NCBI GenBank assembly: GCA_018058135.1
Contig: JAGPCK010000014.1
Span: 1 to 56,633 of the forward strand
DNA: 56,633 nt
Source: Bacteroidia bacterium
Lineage (GTDB): Bacteria; Bacteroidota; Bacteroidia; UKL13-3
Direction of reading: 5' to 3'
In this document: one piece after another, positions 16,357 to 26,002 of the stretch
Layout of the letters: the number at the start of each line of letters is the position of its first letter
How positions within the stretch are numbered: the stretch's first letter is position 1
Made by a program: the position numbers and the translations under genes
The notes under the pieces: model-generated
The model's input: only the letters and a program-made list of their open reading frames with translations
Told to the model about the DNA's origin: nothing
The model's database searches: none

Positions 16357-16845
16357 ATGAAAAGAATTTTTACCCTAATCGCATTCATCAGCATCGGAGG
16401 CTTGTTTAGCAAGTCCATGGCACAGGCACCTGCGTGTATCAACAAAGAAAATCCTAAAAATAAGCAGTTTTATTCCATCATGTTCAGTGATAGTTTGGCC
16501 GACAAACGCACCAGCATGAGTTTGGATGAGTTTGTTGAAGTAACCAATGAAAAAGGTGCCGAACCTGAAAAAGACATTGTGTTGATTCAACTGGTGGTAG
16601 AGGGTGACCCTAAAGCCGATTTCAAATTGTTTAAAAAGGCTGTTAGAAAACTTAAAGAAAAGTATCCTAAAGTAAAAGCCGTAGTATTAATGATTAACGA
16701 AGGCTATGGAGATGTTGCTCCAAACGAAAAAGCTGCCGAAGGTACTTGCGAGCGTTGCAAAGCATCCAATGAGTTTCTAATGGAATTCAGTGAGATAATG
16801 AAAGACGCTCAGCCGGGAGTAAAAGTGCTTTACAAGTGCAATTAA
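16357..16845 (+). CDS. Secreted protein of unknown function
   Basis: A 162-residue protein with a signal peptide ending in SMAQA. The mature part is Lys/Glu-rich and has four cysteines: ACINK near the N-terminus, a CERC pair at about residue 132, and one two residues from the C-terminus. The pattern of strands ([24 protein letters not shown]) alternating with helices suggests a small alpha/beta domain. No family is recognised. It has its own promoter and terminator and so is a single-gene unit. Confidence 0.7.
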   Translation: MKRIFTLIAFISIGGLFSKSMAQAPACINKENPKNKQFYSIMFSDSLADKRTSMSLDEFVEVTNEKGAEPEKDIVLIQLVVEGDPKADFKLFKKAVRKLKEKYPKVKAVVLMINEGYGDVAPNEKAAEGTCERCKASNEFLMEFSEIMKDAQPGVKVLYKCN

Positions 16846-16860
16846 TTTAACACCATTTAT

Positions 16861-16895
16861 AAAAAAAAGCGTTACTTCGGTGACGCTTTTTTTTT
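16861..16895 (+). terminator. Intrinsic terminator with UUCG tetraloop
   Basis: GCGTTAC (16869-16875), TTCG loop, GTGACGC (16880-16886), flanked by A8 before and T9 after, so the stem can extend through A-T pairs. The extra-stable C(UUCG)G loop makes this a strong terminator; the A/T symmetry means it could work in both directions. Confidence 0.9.
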
Positions 16896-16925
16896 GCGCA
16901 ATACCTAAATGTGGGGACAAAGCAG

Positions 16926-16956
16926 TTGCAATTGGGTTGTGTATTATTCAACTTTG
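16926..16956 (+). promoter_or_regulatory. Promoter for the AIM24-family gene
   Basis: TTG (16926-16928), 20 bases, then CAACTTTG (16949-16956), with one mismatch to TAnnTTTG. The start is expected near 16962, giving a leader of fewer than 10 bases before the ATG at 16970. Confidence 0.6.
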
Positions 16957-16969
16957 CAGAAAAAAAACA

Positions 16970-17722
16970 ATGAACACAGCACACGAAATTGATTACAACA
17001 TACTGGGTGACGATATTCAGGTAGTAGAAATTGAGCTCGACCCGCATGAAGCCGTTAGAGCTGAAGCAGGTGCCATGCTTTACATGGAGAACGGAATAAA
17101 CATGCAAACCAAAACCGGTGGTGTTTTTGGCGGACTTAAACGCATGATAACGGGTGAAAGTTTTTTCATTACCTCATTTTTAAACGAAGGCAACCAAAAA
17201 AGCAAGGTGGCTTTTGCTGCTCCTTACCCGGGTAAAATTATCCCTTTTGATTTAAAGCAATACGGAGGAGAAATTCTTTGCCAGAAAGACGGTTTCCTTT
17301 GTGCTGCTGAAGGTATTGATATTGATATTGCGTTCACCAAACGTATAGGAGCCGGTTTATTTGGTGGTGAAGGTTTTATTCTTCAACGTTTACGTGGCGA
17401 TGGTAAAGCATTTGTTCATGCGGGTGGAACCATCATTCGCAGGGAATTAAAAGCAGGTGAAACACTGCGTGTAGATACCGGTTGTTTGGTTGCTTTTACC
17501 AGCGGCATTGATTACGACATTAAATTTATCGGTGGTTTCCGCAACTCGTTGTTTGGCGGTGAAGGTTTATTTTACGCCACCGTAACCGGACCGGGTATTG
17601 TGTACCTGCAAAGTATTCCCTTCTCCCGCTTGGCCGACCGCATACTGGCAGCCTCTGCCGGAGGTAAAGAACAAAGCCGTGGATTAGGTGGAGTGCTGGG
17701 TGGTTTGCTGAATGGGGAGTAA
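16970..17722 (+). CDS. AIM24/TIGR00266 family protein
   Basis: A 250-residue protein of the AIM24 (TIGR00266) family. It has the typical start around an AMxYME core ([16 protein letters not shown]), Gly-rich FGGLKRM and [15 protein letters not shown] turns, and a repeated beta pattern forming a double-stranded barrel. The function is not established; the yeast relative affects mitochondrial inner-membrane organisation. The ATG at 16970 is used: the reading frame stays open upstream to 16880, but that stretch contains the previous terminator and this gene's promoter. A palindromic element follows it. Confidence 0.88.
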   Translation: MNTAHEIDYNILGDDIQVVEIELDPHEAVRAEAGAMLYMENGINMQTKTGGVFGGLKRMITGESFFITSFLNEGNQKSKVAFAAPYPGKIIPFDLKQYGGEILCQKDGFLCAAEGIDIDIAFTKRIGAGLFGGEGFILQRLRGDGKAFVHAGGTIIRRELKAGETLRVDTGCLVAFTSGIDYDIKFIGGFRNSLFGGEGLFYATVTGPGIVYLQSIPFSRLADRILAASAGGKEQSRGLGGVLGGLLNGE

Positions 17723-17777
17723 AACTTGTAGAGAATAATATTGGCAGAGAGGAGTAAATATATCACTCCATTATTTT

Positions 17778-17812
17778 CAAGAGGTCAGACACGTTATGCG
17801 TCTGACCTCTTG
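17778..17812. repeat. Palindromic element, 13-bp perfect arms
   Basis: The left arm CAAGAGGTCAGAC (17778-17790) is perfectly inverted at 17800-17812 around a 9-base loop. A degenerate relative (24 of 29 bases) lies at 27107-27135. The stem could end transcription of the AIM24 gene, although no T run follows, but the second copy suggests a dispersed REP-like palindrome. Confidence 0.7.
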
Positions 17813-17846
17813 GAAAAGTAGATTAAGACAGGAAAAGCTGATACCA

Positions 17847-17878
17847 TTTGCTTTTGTTGCAGTAAAACTATAAGTTTG
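17847..17878 (+). promoter_or_regulatory. Promoter for the orphan response regulator
   Basis: TTTG (17847-17850), 20 bases, then TAAGTTTG (17871-17878): both boxes match the Bacteroidota consensus exactly. The predicted start is near 17884, about 14 bases before the ATG at 17898. Confidence 0.78.
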
Positions 17879-17897
17879 GTTATTATTAATCTGCAAA

Positions 17898-18545
17898 ATG
17901 AAACACCCTATACTGCTTTCTATAGCTGAAGATGACAAAAACTACGCTGAAATTCTGATTCTTCGTTTACAAAAATTCACACAACAAATTCAGATTTTAC
18001 AGGTTGCAGCAGATGGCTCTGAGTTAGTAACAGCTATATTACAAACAAAACAGCATCCTCAAATTATATTGATGGATATTCAAATGCGAGGCATGAATGG
18101 AATTGAGGCCACTTTAAAAATTAAACAAGTTCAACCTCATATAAAAATAATTGCCTACACACAATGGGATAATCCTGAACGTATAGCCAGAATGTTATTG
18201 AGCGGTGCTGATGCATTTATTTGCAAAACTATACCCATTGAGGAGCAGGTTAATATTATTTGTACCGTTTATCAGGGATCGCACAAATTAAACGACCACC
18301 CGCATGCTATGCCTATACTTGAAAAAATGAACGAAATGCAACATGTTACTCAGGCCATGCAAGTAAAACACCAACAAACACTGCTTAGCTTATGCAAAGG
18401 TAAAAGCCGGGAGCAAATGGCAAATGAAATGGGTGTGAGTGTTGATAGTATTAAAAACTACATAAAAGAATTGCATAGGGTAACGGGAACTGACACTTCA
18501 GCAGCATTGATTAAGTATGCTTTTACTAACGGATTCCTGATTTGA
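17898..18545 (+). CDS. Orphan LuxR/FixJ-type response regulator
   Basis: A 215-residue two-domain regulator. The receiver domain has the acidic pocket EDD (11-13), phospho-acceptor Asp60 in ILMDIQM, Thr88 and Lys110, so it looks phosphorylatable. The C-terminal helix-turn-helix (LCKGKSREQMANEMGVSVDSIKNYI) is a GerE-like domain but lacks the usual LTxRExEVL opening. A linker of some 30 residues joins the two. No kinase gene is adjacent. Downstream genes run in the opposite direction, so its targets cannot be guessed from position. Confidence 0.82.
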   Translation: MKHPILLSIAEDDKNYAEILILRLQKFTQQIQILQVAADGSELVTAILQTKQHPQIILMDIQMRGMNGIEATLKIKQVQPHIKIIAYTQWDNPERIARMLLSGADAFICKTIPIEEQVNIICTVYQGSHKLNDHPHAMPILEKMNEMQHVTQAMQVKHQQTLLSLCKGKSREQMANEMGVSVDSIKNYIKELHRVTGTDTSAALIKYAFTNGFLI

Positions 18546-18547
18546 TA

Positions 18548-21442
18548 CTACCTCAATAATGTAATTGTACCCGAAGTATTGACTCTTTGTTGCAAAGTTG
18601 TAGCTGAAATTACATAAGTGTATATACCTTCAGGCATATTGTTGCCCAACCAACGAAAAGACGGGTTAGAAGATTCATACACTTTACCACCCCAACTATT
18701 ATATATAGCAATAGAGAAAAATTTTACACCCGCATGAACAACGTAAAAATCATCGTTTAGCCCATCATCATTTGGGCTAAAAGCATCGGGTATCCATAGA
18801 ATGGGTGCATAAGGTAAACATACCTCATTGCTATAGCTGGCAGCAGCACTGTCCAAATCAACTTTTATTCTGTAACAGGATTGATAACCACTCTCATTGA
18901 AAAACCCGCTATCAGCAAATAAAATTTGTGGCGACCAATTGATTACTTGTTCGTATTTGTACTGATCATCTCTTCTTCTTTCAATTGAATAGCTCCATAC
19001 CTTTTTGTTGCTGTGCTCATAGGCTGAAAAGGTAACTGCTGCTTGCGTATTGTTGATGGCTGACACTTTTAGAAATACCGGTTTTATCAAAGCACTTGGT
19101 GTGGATAGATTCCCGCAACTGTCATGTGCTACTAAGCGGTAATAATTTTCTGTTAATGCAGAAGGTGTGGTATGCAAGAAAAAAGTTGACTGCTTTGTAA
19201 CCACTGTATTGAAATTTGAACCATTTGAGCTGTGTTCAAGTGTGTATAAAGATGCCACACTATTATCCTCCCAATTAACCTCCACTTGATTTTGAGGAGT
19301 AAAGGTGGAACTTGTTAGTTGAGGAAGATATCCCACAGGTAAACCTTGAGTAATTACTACGGCTTGAGTATCGTAAGTAAAACATCCTGTTGGACCCTTT
19401 AGTTGTTGCATAAACTTGTATGCCCCACCTGATGTAATCATTTGTGTGAATACTCCTAATGTGTGTTGCCAGGTAGTACCATTATCAATACTATACCACA
19501 GGCTATCTACTGCCCCTTGCGATTGGTTCACTAATGAAACCTGCAAAGGACTACAGCCTTTTGCAGGTGAAATGGCAAACCCCGGCTTAGGCGCATCTAA
19601 AATTTTAACTTGCTGCAATGCTGCAAATGTATCGGTACAATGGCCGTTATTCACCAGTAACTTAACATTAAAATTACCCTCAGTGGTATAGGTGTGTTCT
19701 ATTTGATTAAATAAAACAGTATCACTGTATGTATATGAATTACCATCACCAAACAACCATTTTCGCCAGCCGTTTCTACTGTAGATACTTACGGAAGTAT
19801 CTTGAAATTGAAAACCCACCCAGCGGCAGCCCGCCTGTGTTTGTGAACTGAAACCCGCTTTGGGTTTAAAGTGATGCCCCTCAATAACCACTGTATCTGT
19901 AAACCAAACCGATAAGCCTTTTGGCGTAGTACCTTTTAGCCTTACATAATATTTACCGGGTTGTTTAAAGGCATAATTTACTTCATATCCTGCCAGTGAA
20001 TCTCCGTTAATGTACCAGGTAAAGTTTTCAAACCTTACAGAATCACTAAAATTATAAAACCGTGTAAACCCATCACAACGCTCATTGGGCCTGTACAGGT
20101 ATTTTACCCGTAAACGGTTGCCTGTGTTAACCGCAAAATCATAAAAAGATGTATATGTTGTATCAACTTCACCTGATGATCCATACCTATGAAGCAAATA
20201 AGGTAAAGAAATTGCGTTTTGAATAATCTTGCAGCCTTTGCCTATGACATCAGGCTGGTCTATAATTGAGATTTTTGATGGTGCCCTAAATAAGGGGTTG
20301 TTAGAAAAATATCCTGAAAGCATCATTTTACCATTGGGAGCAAGTCTAATTGAATTTGCAAATGCAGGCCCATTAAGTGTATCTGCAAAAACCAATGAAA
20401 AACTATCTACACCATTAAAGATGTACTGTTTCACTATAGTAGTGTATAAACCATTTTGACTTCCTGAAATTAAATCTGATAGGGTATACAGCACAGAATC
20501 ATTCGGTGAAAATGCTGCATCAATAAACCGAAAACTCTTTGTGGGAATAAAGTTTGATACTTTAAAACTTTGAATACTATCTATGATTCGAGGTGCACCC
20601 ACTTCACCTGTTTCGGGATTAAATGACATGTGCTTTACACTGGAACAAATTATAAAATTATTATAGCTCCCATTCGGCAATAATGATGTATCACCATATA
20701 ATTGTACCCATATCAAGTTACGCCCGTTATTCGAAACCTTAAATCGGTTACTGTTAGCAGAAATAAATGCAGGAGCTTTTTTAAGTGGCTCCTCTAAAAA
20801 AATCTTTCTTTTAAGTTGAATCCCTTGTGCGTTAATAGCGAATACAAGCATAGTATCTCTTGAACGCGCCAACAACCAATAATCTGTTTGATTGCTGTGA
20901 GGTATAGATAGTATATTAAACGCACTTTCAGAAGTAAGAAAATTCGGAACACTATCAATCACTTGGCCATTACCCCCGTTTTTGTTCATGTCAATTGTAA
21001 CATAGTCCAATCTTTTTTTAAACTTAGGAAATGAATATTCAAAATGTGGCACCCCACCTGTAAAAATATAATATTTACCTACTTGGCCAGGAACAGGCAC
21101 TATTTGTTCTAAATCATATCTACCAGCGCCTGTTCTACTTTCTAACTTTTCTGCACCTTTCATAAGGTTATGATTTCTGTCCCAAATACTATCTAAACCT
21201 GTATAAAATAGCAACTCACCCTTATCACTAGATAAAGCAGCAAATGCATGTAGGGATACAATTGACGTTTTGTAAAATTCGGGTGGGTCTTTACTAAAAT
21301 CAAGCCCATACCCTCCCGTACCAAACACCCAATGATTGCCTCCACCCTGTGCCGCAGTTTTTTCACCTGTGCTTAGCAGCAGCACACTCAGTAAAATCTT
21401 GCATACTGTGAAAGCCCAATATGGGAGTTTCGTTTTTATCAC
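18548..21442 (-). CDS. Large secreted protein with PKD-like domains and type B T9SS sorting domain
   Basis: A 964-residue secreted protein with a signal peptide ending KTAAQ. Residues 35-440 are a WD/propeller-like region starting NHWVFGTGGYGLDFS, a pattern common in proteins with a CHU_C domain. PKD-like beta domains follow at about 455-520 and 527-615 (WLFGDGNSY, then HTYTTEGNFNVKLLV). A fibronectin-like segment precedes the C-terminal type B sorting domain (880-964: WIPDAFSPNDDGLNDDF, YNSWGGKVYES, PEGIYTYVI). Such proteins are exported by T9SS and attached to or released from the cell surface. Its ATG overlaps the stop of the upstream 1517-aa gene (ATGA), so the two are translationally coupled. 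Confidence 0.88.
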   Translation of the reverse strand: MIKTKLPYWAFTVCKILLSVLLLSTGEKTAAQGGGNHWVFGTGGYGLDFSKDPPEFYKTSIVSLHAFAALSSDKGELLFYTGLDSIWDRNHNLMKGAEKLESRTGAGRYDLEQIVPVPGQVGKYYIFTGGVPHFEYSFPKFKKRLDYVTIDMNKNGGNGQVIDSVPNFLTSESAFNILSIPHSNQTDYWLLARSRDTMLVFAINAQGIQLKRKIFLEEPLKKAPAFISANSNRFKVSNNGRNLIWVQLYGDTSLLPNGSYNNFIICSSVKHMSFNPETGEVGAPRIIDSIQSFKVSNFIPTKSFRFIDAAFSPNDSVLYTLSDLISGSQNGLYTTIVKQYIFNGVDSFSLVFADTLNGPAFANSIRLAPNGKMMLSGYFSNNPLFRAPSKISIIDQPDVIGKGCKIIQNAISLPYLLHRYGSSGEVDTTYTSFYDFAVNTGNRLRVKYLYRPNERCDGFTRFYNFSDSVRFENFTWYINGDSLAGYEVNYAFKQPGKYYVRLKGTTPKGLSVWFTDTVVIEGHHFKPKAGFSSQTQAGCRWVGFQFQDTSVSIYSRNGWRKWLFGDGNSYTYSDTVLFNQIEHTYTTEGNFNVKLLVNNGHCTDTFAALQQVKILDAPKPGFAISPAKGCSPLQVSLVNQSQGAVDSLWYSIDNGTTWQHTLGVFTQMITSGGAYKFMQQLKGPTGCFTYDTQAVVITQGLPVGYLPQLTSSTFTPQNQVEVNWEDNSVASLYTLEHSSNGSNFNTVVTKQSTFFLHTTPSALTENYYRLVAHDSCGNLSTPSALIKPVFLKVSAINNTQAAVTFSAYEHSNKKVWSYSIERRRDDQYKYEQVINWSPQILFADSGFFNESGYQSCYRIKVDLDSAAASYSNEVCLPYAPILWIPDAFSPNDDGLNDDFYVVHAGVKFFSIAIYNSWGGKVYESSNPSFRWLGNNMPEGIYTYVISATTLQQRVNTSGTITLLR

Positions 21443-24400
21443 TTGGTAAGCAGCACCTTGGTTTTAAACAAAGTTCGCTCATTGTTTTCAATGGTGCAAA
21501 AGAATATTCCTGTTTTTTGGGGGAGGTTTATTTCTACCTGGCCGCTATGGGATGTAACCACCTGCTGCCATACCACTTGGCCAAATACATCTTGCACCCG
21601 AATGGTGGCCTTTGTGGAGTTAGACGGTAAACGATAGGTGAGGTTAACATGCTGATGGGCGGGGTTGGGAAACAATTTATATTCACCCGCATCTGTTACC
21701 TTAACTGTGGCAGCTTCCCGTTTGGCCAACATGGTGGCTGTTACCGCTACGGGCGGAGTTTCTTGCACAGGTTCCTGTGTAAATGCTAAGGATATGCTGC
21801 GTATGCTTTGTTTTACCTTTACGTTACCGGTTTCAAATAATTGATCAAGTGTTTGTTTTTGAGCAGGTGATAGAGTAAAATAAGAACTGCCACCTTGGTA
21901 AACATCCAATGATAAACTCACCAAACCATGTTCCTGCTCATTCGAAATTTGTGGCAATAGTGCCTGTGCGCTGCTGTACGCACCGGCCTGTATTAACCGC
22001 AACGCATCGGAAAATTCATCGGTATGGTTACGAATGTGCTGTTCATTTTCTCCAATTTCACCCGTACCGCCACCACTTTCACCCTCCGGACAGTAATAAC
22101 CTAATCGGCTATTTTCAGGACAAGGGTTTGTATTTGGCGAAAAAATATTATTCCAATTACTACATTGAAAACTTGCAACTTCTTCATTTGATATACTACT
22201 ATAAAAATAATCAGTTGGGTTAGTTGGAGCTGGACTATAAAGTCTATTGTTGTTTATGCAAGGATCATTAAACTTATTACCAGCCGCCATATTCTGCGAA
22301 CCTTGCGGTGGTATGTTATTACCCACTTGGCTGATAACCGCATTGCCCAACCCGCTAAATTCATTGCATTGAAACTGCAAGCCGTCATTATGGCTTCCGT
22401 CAATGTGCAAGCCTACCTCACCTGCCAGATTGCCGTTGCCTGAAAGTATGTTGTTTTTATACACATTAAACGGCAACAGATTTGGGTCGCCTATTGGATA
22501 TAAACCCGGGTTGCTCATAAACACAGAGACTCCATGGAAACCTGTGCTGGAAGGGTCTTGGTATGAAAAGTTCATCTCATTGCGATCAATGCTGCTACCT
22601 TCTGCAAAATCAGTTTTAACAGCAACGTTGGGATGAGAAAAATAAGGATACTGATCAAAGTTAGCTGTCCATGTAAAGTGGTTTCCATAGGCCTGTGTTT
22701 TGGTATCCCAATTCATACCAATACCCATGGATACATCTTCAAAATCGGCTTCCAGTATGTGGGCCTGCCGGGTGGGGTCATTGTTTTGATTGTAGATATA
22801 AACCCCATGCGTTAATCCTTTAAAAACTGAGCGGCCAGCACCAGCTATGGGAAACACACATGTACCGTTACTCGATGTATTCATGTAACTTGGCGTAACC
22901 CAATAGGTGGAATTTACGCTGATAATACCCGCCCCTCTGAACTTACTACCAAAAGGATTGCTTAAACCTCCGGGTGCTGTGTTTTCATATTTGTTACCTC
23001 TAAGCCAAACATTTTTTACCCCGAATAAACTAACAAATGAATAAGAACCATCGTTGTTACTGAAATAAGGCAAAGAACCGGTACATCTGAACACGCAATC
23101 ATTCACTCTACCGGCATTTGAGAAACCATATTCATAAAACCTCACCGAAAAACGGTTGTTCAAAAACAGCGCGTTATCTGCTTTGAGCACACCACCATTG
23201 GATGGTGAAGATGGAGTGCTTTCACCAACACTAACAGCCATGTAGGCATGTTCAAGTGTGCAGTTCTCAAGCACCAGAAATCCTTGGTCGGGATAAAAAC
23301 CGGTGCTGTTGTTGGGTAATTGAGGTAAAGCCGTGTTACCCTGAATGTAAATACCATCCCACATATAAGCACAGTTGGATGAACCATTTGTAATTTTTGC
23401 ATTGTTTTTTATGATGAGTTTCCCACCGGGTGAAATGGTGAATCTACCTCCCTGTGGCATTTTTATAGTGGTGTTATCAATGGTTAAAGAATAGCCGGTG
23501 GGAATGTGATAATCAGAATAATTCCAATTGATATCTGCAGCATTGGCTATTACAGCAGGATCTGTTGGCTGCATAATGTAAGCCGGATAAACCGGACACG
23601 GTAGCGGTGATTCCCAAATACCTCTGCCAAATGTAGCAGCATAAATAGTGTTAGTTAGATAATTAATTTCTATATCACGAATTGCAACAGCAGGTAACTC
23701 CCCAGTAGTTGTTGACATAAATCTATGCCATTTAGCATTCTGGTTATTAACCTCACTCATTTGGAAATAGTAAATGCCATTCTGAAAACCAGCATATAAG
23801 CGATCTGATACTCTATCATATTCCAAACAATATATTTCCTGATAAGGAAATGATGTATATAAATCTGTTGGATTATCAAATTGCCCTGGTATTACTACCC
23901 AGTTTGAACCTCCATTTACAGAATAGTAAATTGAGTTGTATGGTATAGTTGAACTCTGAGCTCTTAAACCTCTTAAGGCAAGAAACACTCTGTCTTTGTT
24001 ATTCGGATCAACCTCTATATCAGATACTCCAAGTTGTTGTGCATTGGGAACAGATGTGGTAATATCAACCCATGAAGTAGCTGGATTTGCCCCAAGCGCA
24101 TTACTGTTTTTATACAAAACAGGCGATTGATTCGATGAGAAAGCCATCCCAACGTAAATAATGTTTTCATCTGATTCTGCAACTGCAACTGCAGAAATAG
24201 GTATACCTGGATTATTTACATTTAATGTTGAATGTGGCGGGTTAAATTGAGAAATTTCATCCGAAACGGAAATTTTAAGCATATTATATAAGTATGTAGG
24301 GATTGATGAGTGATTCACCCTAACTACTTCCCTAAAACCGCTGTAAAACCTGCCGCTTGTGGGATGAAAATACATCGGTCTTGTGCCATCACCAGGTGAG

Positions 24401-25992
24401 CCGTAAACATCATAGTTACTTGTCAATAAAATACTCGTTGCAGTATTAGACACTGCAAACTGTCCATTATTCGTTAAATGTATTTGAGTTACATCAGTTA
24501 TGGCTGGAAATGACTGTGCGTATATTATATCCTTATCTGATGGATAAATTAAAGCATCACCACCATCACCTCCATTTCTATGAATCCACTGATTTGAAGA
24601 TTTTTCAAGGATAAACGTACTACAGTCATGCGCCCCAGCAGCTATTCTGCTTCCATCGAGCGAAACTGAAACTCCATAAAAATGTAAATTATTAAGCCCA
24701 TTGTTTCCCTGATAACTCCATACTGGGGCAACAAAAGGTAAATTGGAATTTATTATTGAGCCATTCGATGCATCAATATTGCAAATTTCATCCGGATTTG
24801 AACACAATGATACCCCACCATCGCTACCACACAGAACAATGTGTTCGTTGGTAGTTGAATTATATTTAGACTTCAACGCTCTAATATCCATGTGAACATT
24901 ACTTTGAGAAAATTGACCATTTGAAAATTTCACTTTATTAAAAGAAATGAATTCATATGCGTTGTTTTTTATTCGGTAAATCATTCTGTCTGTTCCAATA
25001 AAAAATGTAGTAGCTTCTTTTTCAGAAACTTCAAAACCACCTGTCAGCTTGGAACTAATTACATTTAAAAGACTGGGGCCAAATGCCTTTGTCCATGTAA
25101 GGAGGCCATTTGTAGTAGAATAACAAATTGCAACTTGCGAATTTGAAAGTTGAACAAATACACAGATATAGCCTTGCTGATTTCTTGTTCTAATAGTCAT
25201 ATCTATAATACTAACCCCGGGTGGTAAATTCAGGCTATTTATAAGATAGGGGGTCAAGTCAACCCAACCATTGGCTGTTGCACATCCGTCTAATGATGCC
25301 CATAATTCTGTCTTTGAAGAAAAGTATAAAGTATTACCATTTACTTTATCAATCTCAATCTGGGCGAAATGTGGAATATTTGTATTTGGGAAAGTTGATG
25401 TTACATCATTCCAACTATCACCACTGTTTACTGACTTGTAAATTGTTGGTAGAAATGTAGACTGTCCTATTAGTGTTCCCTTAACACAAAACAACTTTGT
25501 ATTTGGATAGCTTGTGGTACGGTCGTATACTAAATCAGATATTCTAGAACCAAAAGGAATAGGCATGCCCAAACCACTGTTAATTTTCTGAAAACTTGCA
25601 CCAGCGTCAGTTGATCTATATATCCCTCCTGTAAAAGAGTTATTATCTTCTGCTCTGTGTGCTTGAGTAGTTACGTATACTACCTCAGTTAAGGAAGGCT
25701 CAATCTGAATGTTTCTTATACCGTAAATCTGATCGAAGCCAACATCACATGATTGCCAACTTTGTCCCTTGTTGCTACTTTTCCAAACTCCTCCCGACTC
25801 ACTGCCAGCATAGATTATATTAAAATCATTTGATTTAACTTCAACATCATAGATTGCTCCGTTGCCTATCGATTCACGTGCATCTATATCACCTGGAAAT
25901 AAGTAATTGAATGGTCCAAGTGGATGCCAGCTTTGGGCAAGAATACAACTACTAAAAAGTAGAATACAAATTATGGTCAGATATTTTTTCAT
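21439..25992 (-). CDS. Giant secreted protein: sortilin-like beta-propeller, beta-helix and type A T9SS sorting domain
   Basis: A 1517-residue exported protein (signal peptide ending ILAQ). Residues about 25-800 are a beta-propeller of the sortilin/BNR type with repeated SxDGGxSW-like turns (GSESGGVWKSSNKGQSW, GGIYRSTDAGASF, SIYYSVNGGSNW). About 835-1180 looks like a right-handed beta-helix (PGGKLIIKNNAKITNG, LVLENCTLEHAY). The C-terminal 75 residues are a type A sorting domain (YKLFPNPAHQHVNLTY ... GIFFCTIEN ... FKTKVLLTK). It is the middle gene of a three-gene leftward T9SS cargo operon. It may bind or degrade surface polymers; no catalytic motif was found. Confidence 0.88.
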   Translation of the reverse strand: MKKYLTIICILLFSSCILAQSWHPLGPFNYLFPGDIDARESIGNGAIYDVEVKSNDFNIIYAGSESGGVWKSSNKGQSWQSCDVGFDQIYGIRNIQIEPSLTEVVYVTTQAHRAEDNNSFTGGIYRSTDAGASFQKINSGLGMPIPFGSRISDLVYDRTTSYPNTKLFCVKGTLIGQSTFLPTIYKSVNSGDSWNDVTSTFPNTNIPHFAQIEIDKVNGNTLYFSSKTELWASLDGCATANGWVDLTPYLINSLNLPPGVSIIDMTIRTRNQQGYICVFVQLSNSQVAICYSTTNGLLTWTKAFGPSLLNVISSKLTGGFEVSEKEATTFFIGTDRMIYRIKNNAYEFISFNKVKFSNGQFSQSNVHMDIRALKSKYNSTTNEHIVLCGSDGGVSLCSNPDEICNIDASNGSIINSNLPFVAPVWSYQGNNGLNNLHFYGVSVSLDGSRIAAGAHDCSTFILEKSSNQWIHRNGGDGGDALIYPSDKDIIYAQSFPAITDVTQIHLTNNGQFAVSNTATSILLTSNYDVYGSPGDGTRPMYFHPTSGRFYSGFREVVRVNHSSIPTYLYNMLKISVSDEISQFNPPHSTLNVNNPGIPISAVAVAESDENIIYVGMAFSSNQSPVLYKNSNALGANPATSWVDITTSVPNAQQLGVSDIEVDPNNKDRVFLALRGLRAQSSTIPYNSIYYSVNGGSNWVVIPGQFDNPTDLYTSFPYQEIYCLEYDRVSDRLYAGFQNGIYYFQMSEVNNQNAKWHRFMSTTTGELPAVAIRDIEINYLTNTIYAATFGRGIWESPLPCPVYPAYIMQPTDPAVIANAADINWNYSDYHIPTGYSLTIDNTTIKMPQGGRFTISPGGKLIIKNNAKITNGSSNCAYMWDGIYIQGNTALPQLPNNSTGFYPDQGFLVLENCTLEHAYMAVSVGESTPSSPSNGGVLKADNALFLNNRFSVRFYEYGFSNAGRVNDCVFRCTGSLPYFSNNDGSYSFVSLFGVKNVWLRGNKYENTAPGGLSNPFGSKFRGAGIISVNSTYWVTPSYMNTSSNGTCVFPIAGAGRSVFKGLTHGVYIYNQNNDPTRQAHILEADFEDVSMGIGMNWDTKTQAYGNHFTWTANFDQYPYFSHPNVAVKTDFAEGSSIDRNEMNFSYQDPSSTGFHGVSVFMSNPGLYPIGDPNLLPFNVYKNNILSGNGNLAGEVGLHIDGSHNDGLQFQCNEFSGLGNAVISQVGNNIPPQGSQNMAAGNKFNDPCINNNRLYSPAPTNPTDYFYSSISNEEVASFQCSNWNNIFSPNTNPCPENSRLGYYCPEGESGGGTGEIGENEQHIRNHTDEFSDALRLIQAGAYSSAQALLPQISNEQEHGLVSLSLDVYQGGSSYFTLSPAQKQTLDQLFETGNVKVKQSIRSISLAFTQEPVQETPPVAVTATMLAKREAATVKVTDAGEYKLFPNPAHQHVNLTYRLPSNSTKATIRVQDVFGQVVWQQVVTSHSGQVEINLPQKTGIFFCTIENNERTLFKTKVLLTK

Positions 25993-26002
25993 ATATTTTG
26001 AA

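Noticed and set aside
17778..17812. Simple intrinsic terminator
   Set aside because: It has a strong stem but no downstream T run, and a diverged second copy exists, so it is listed as a repeat that may also terminate transcription.
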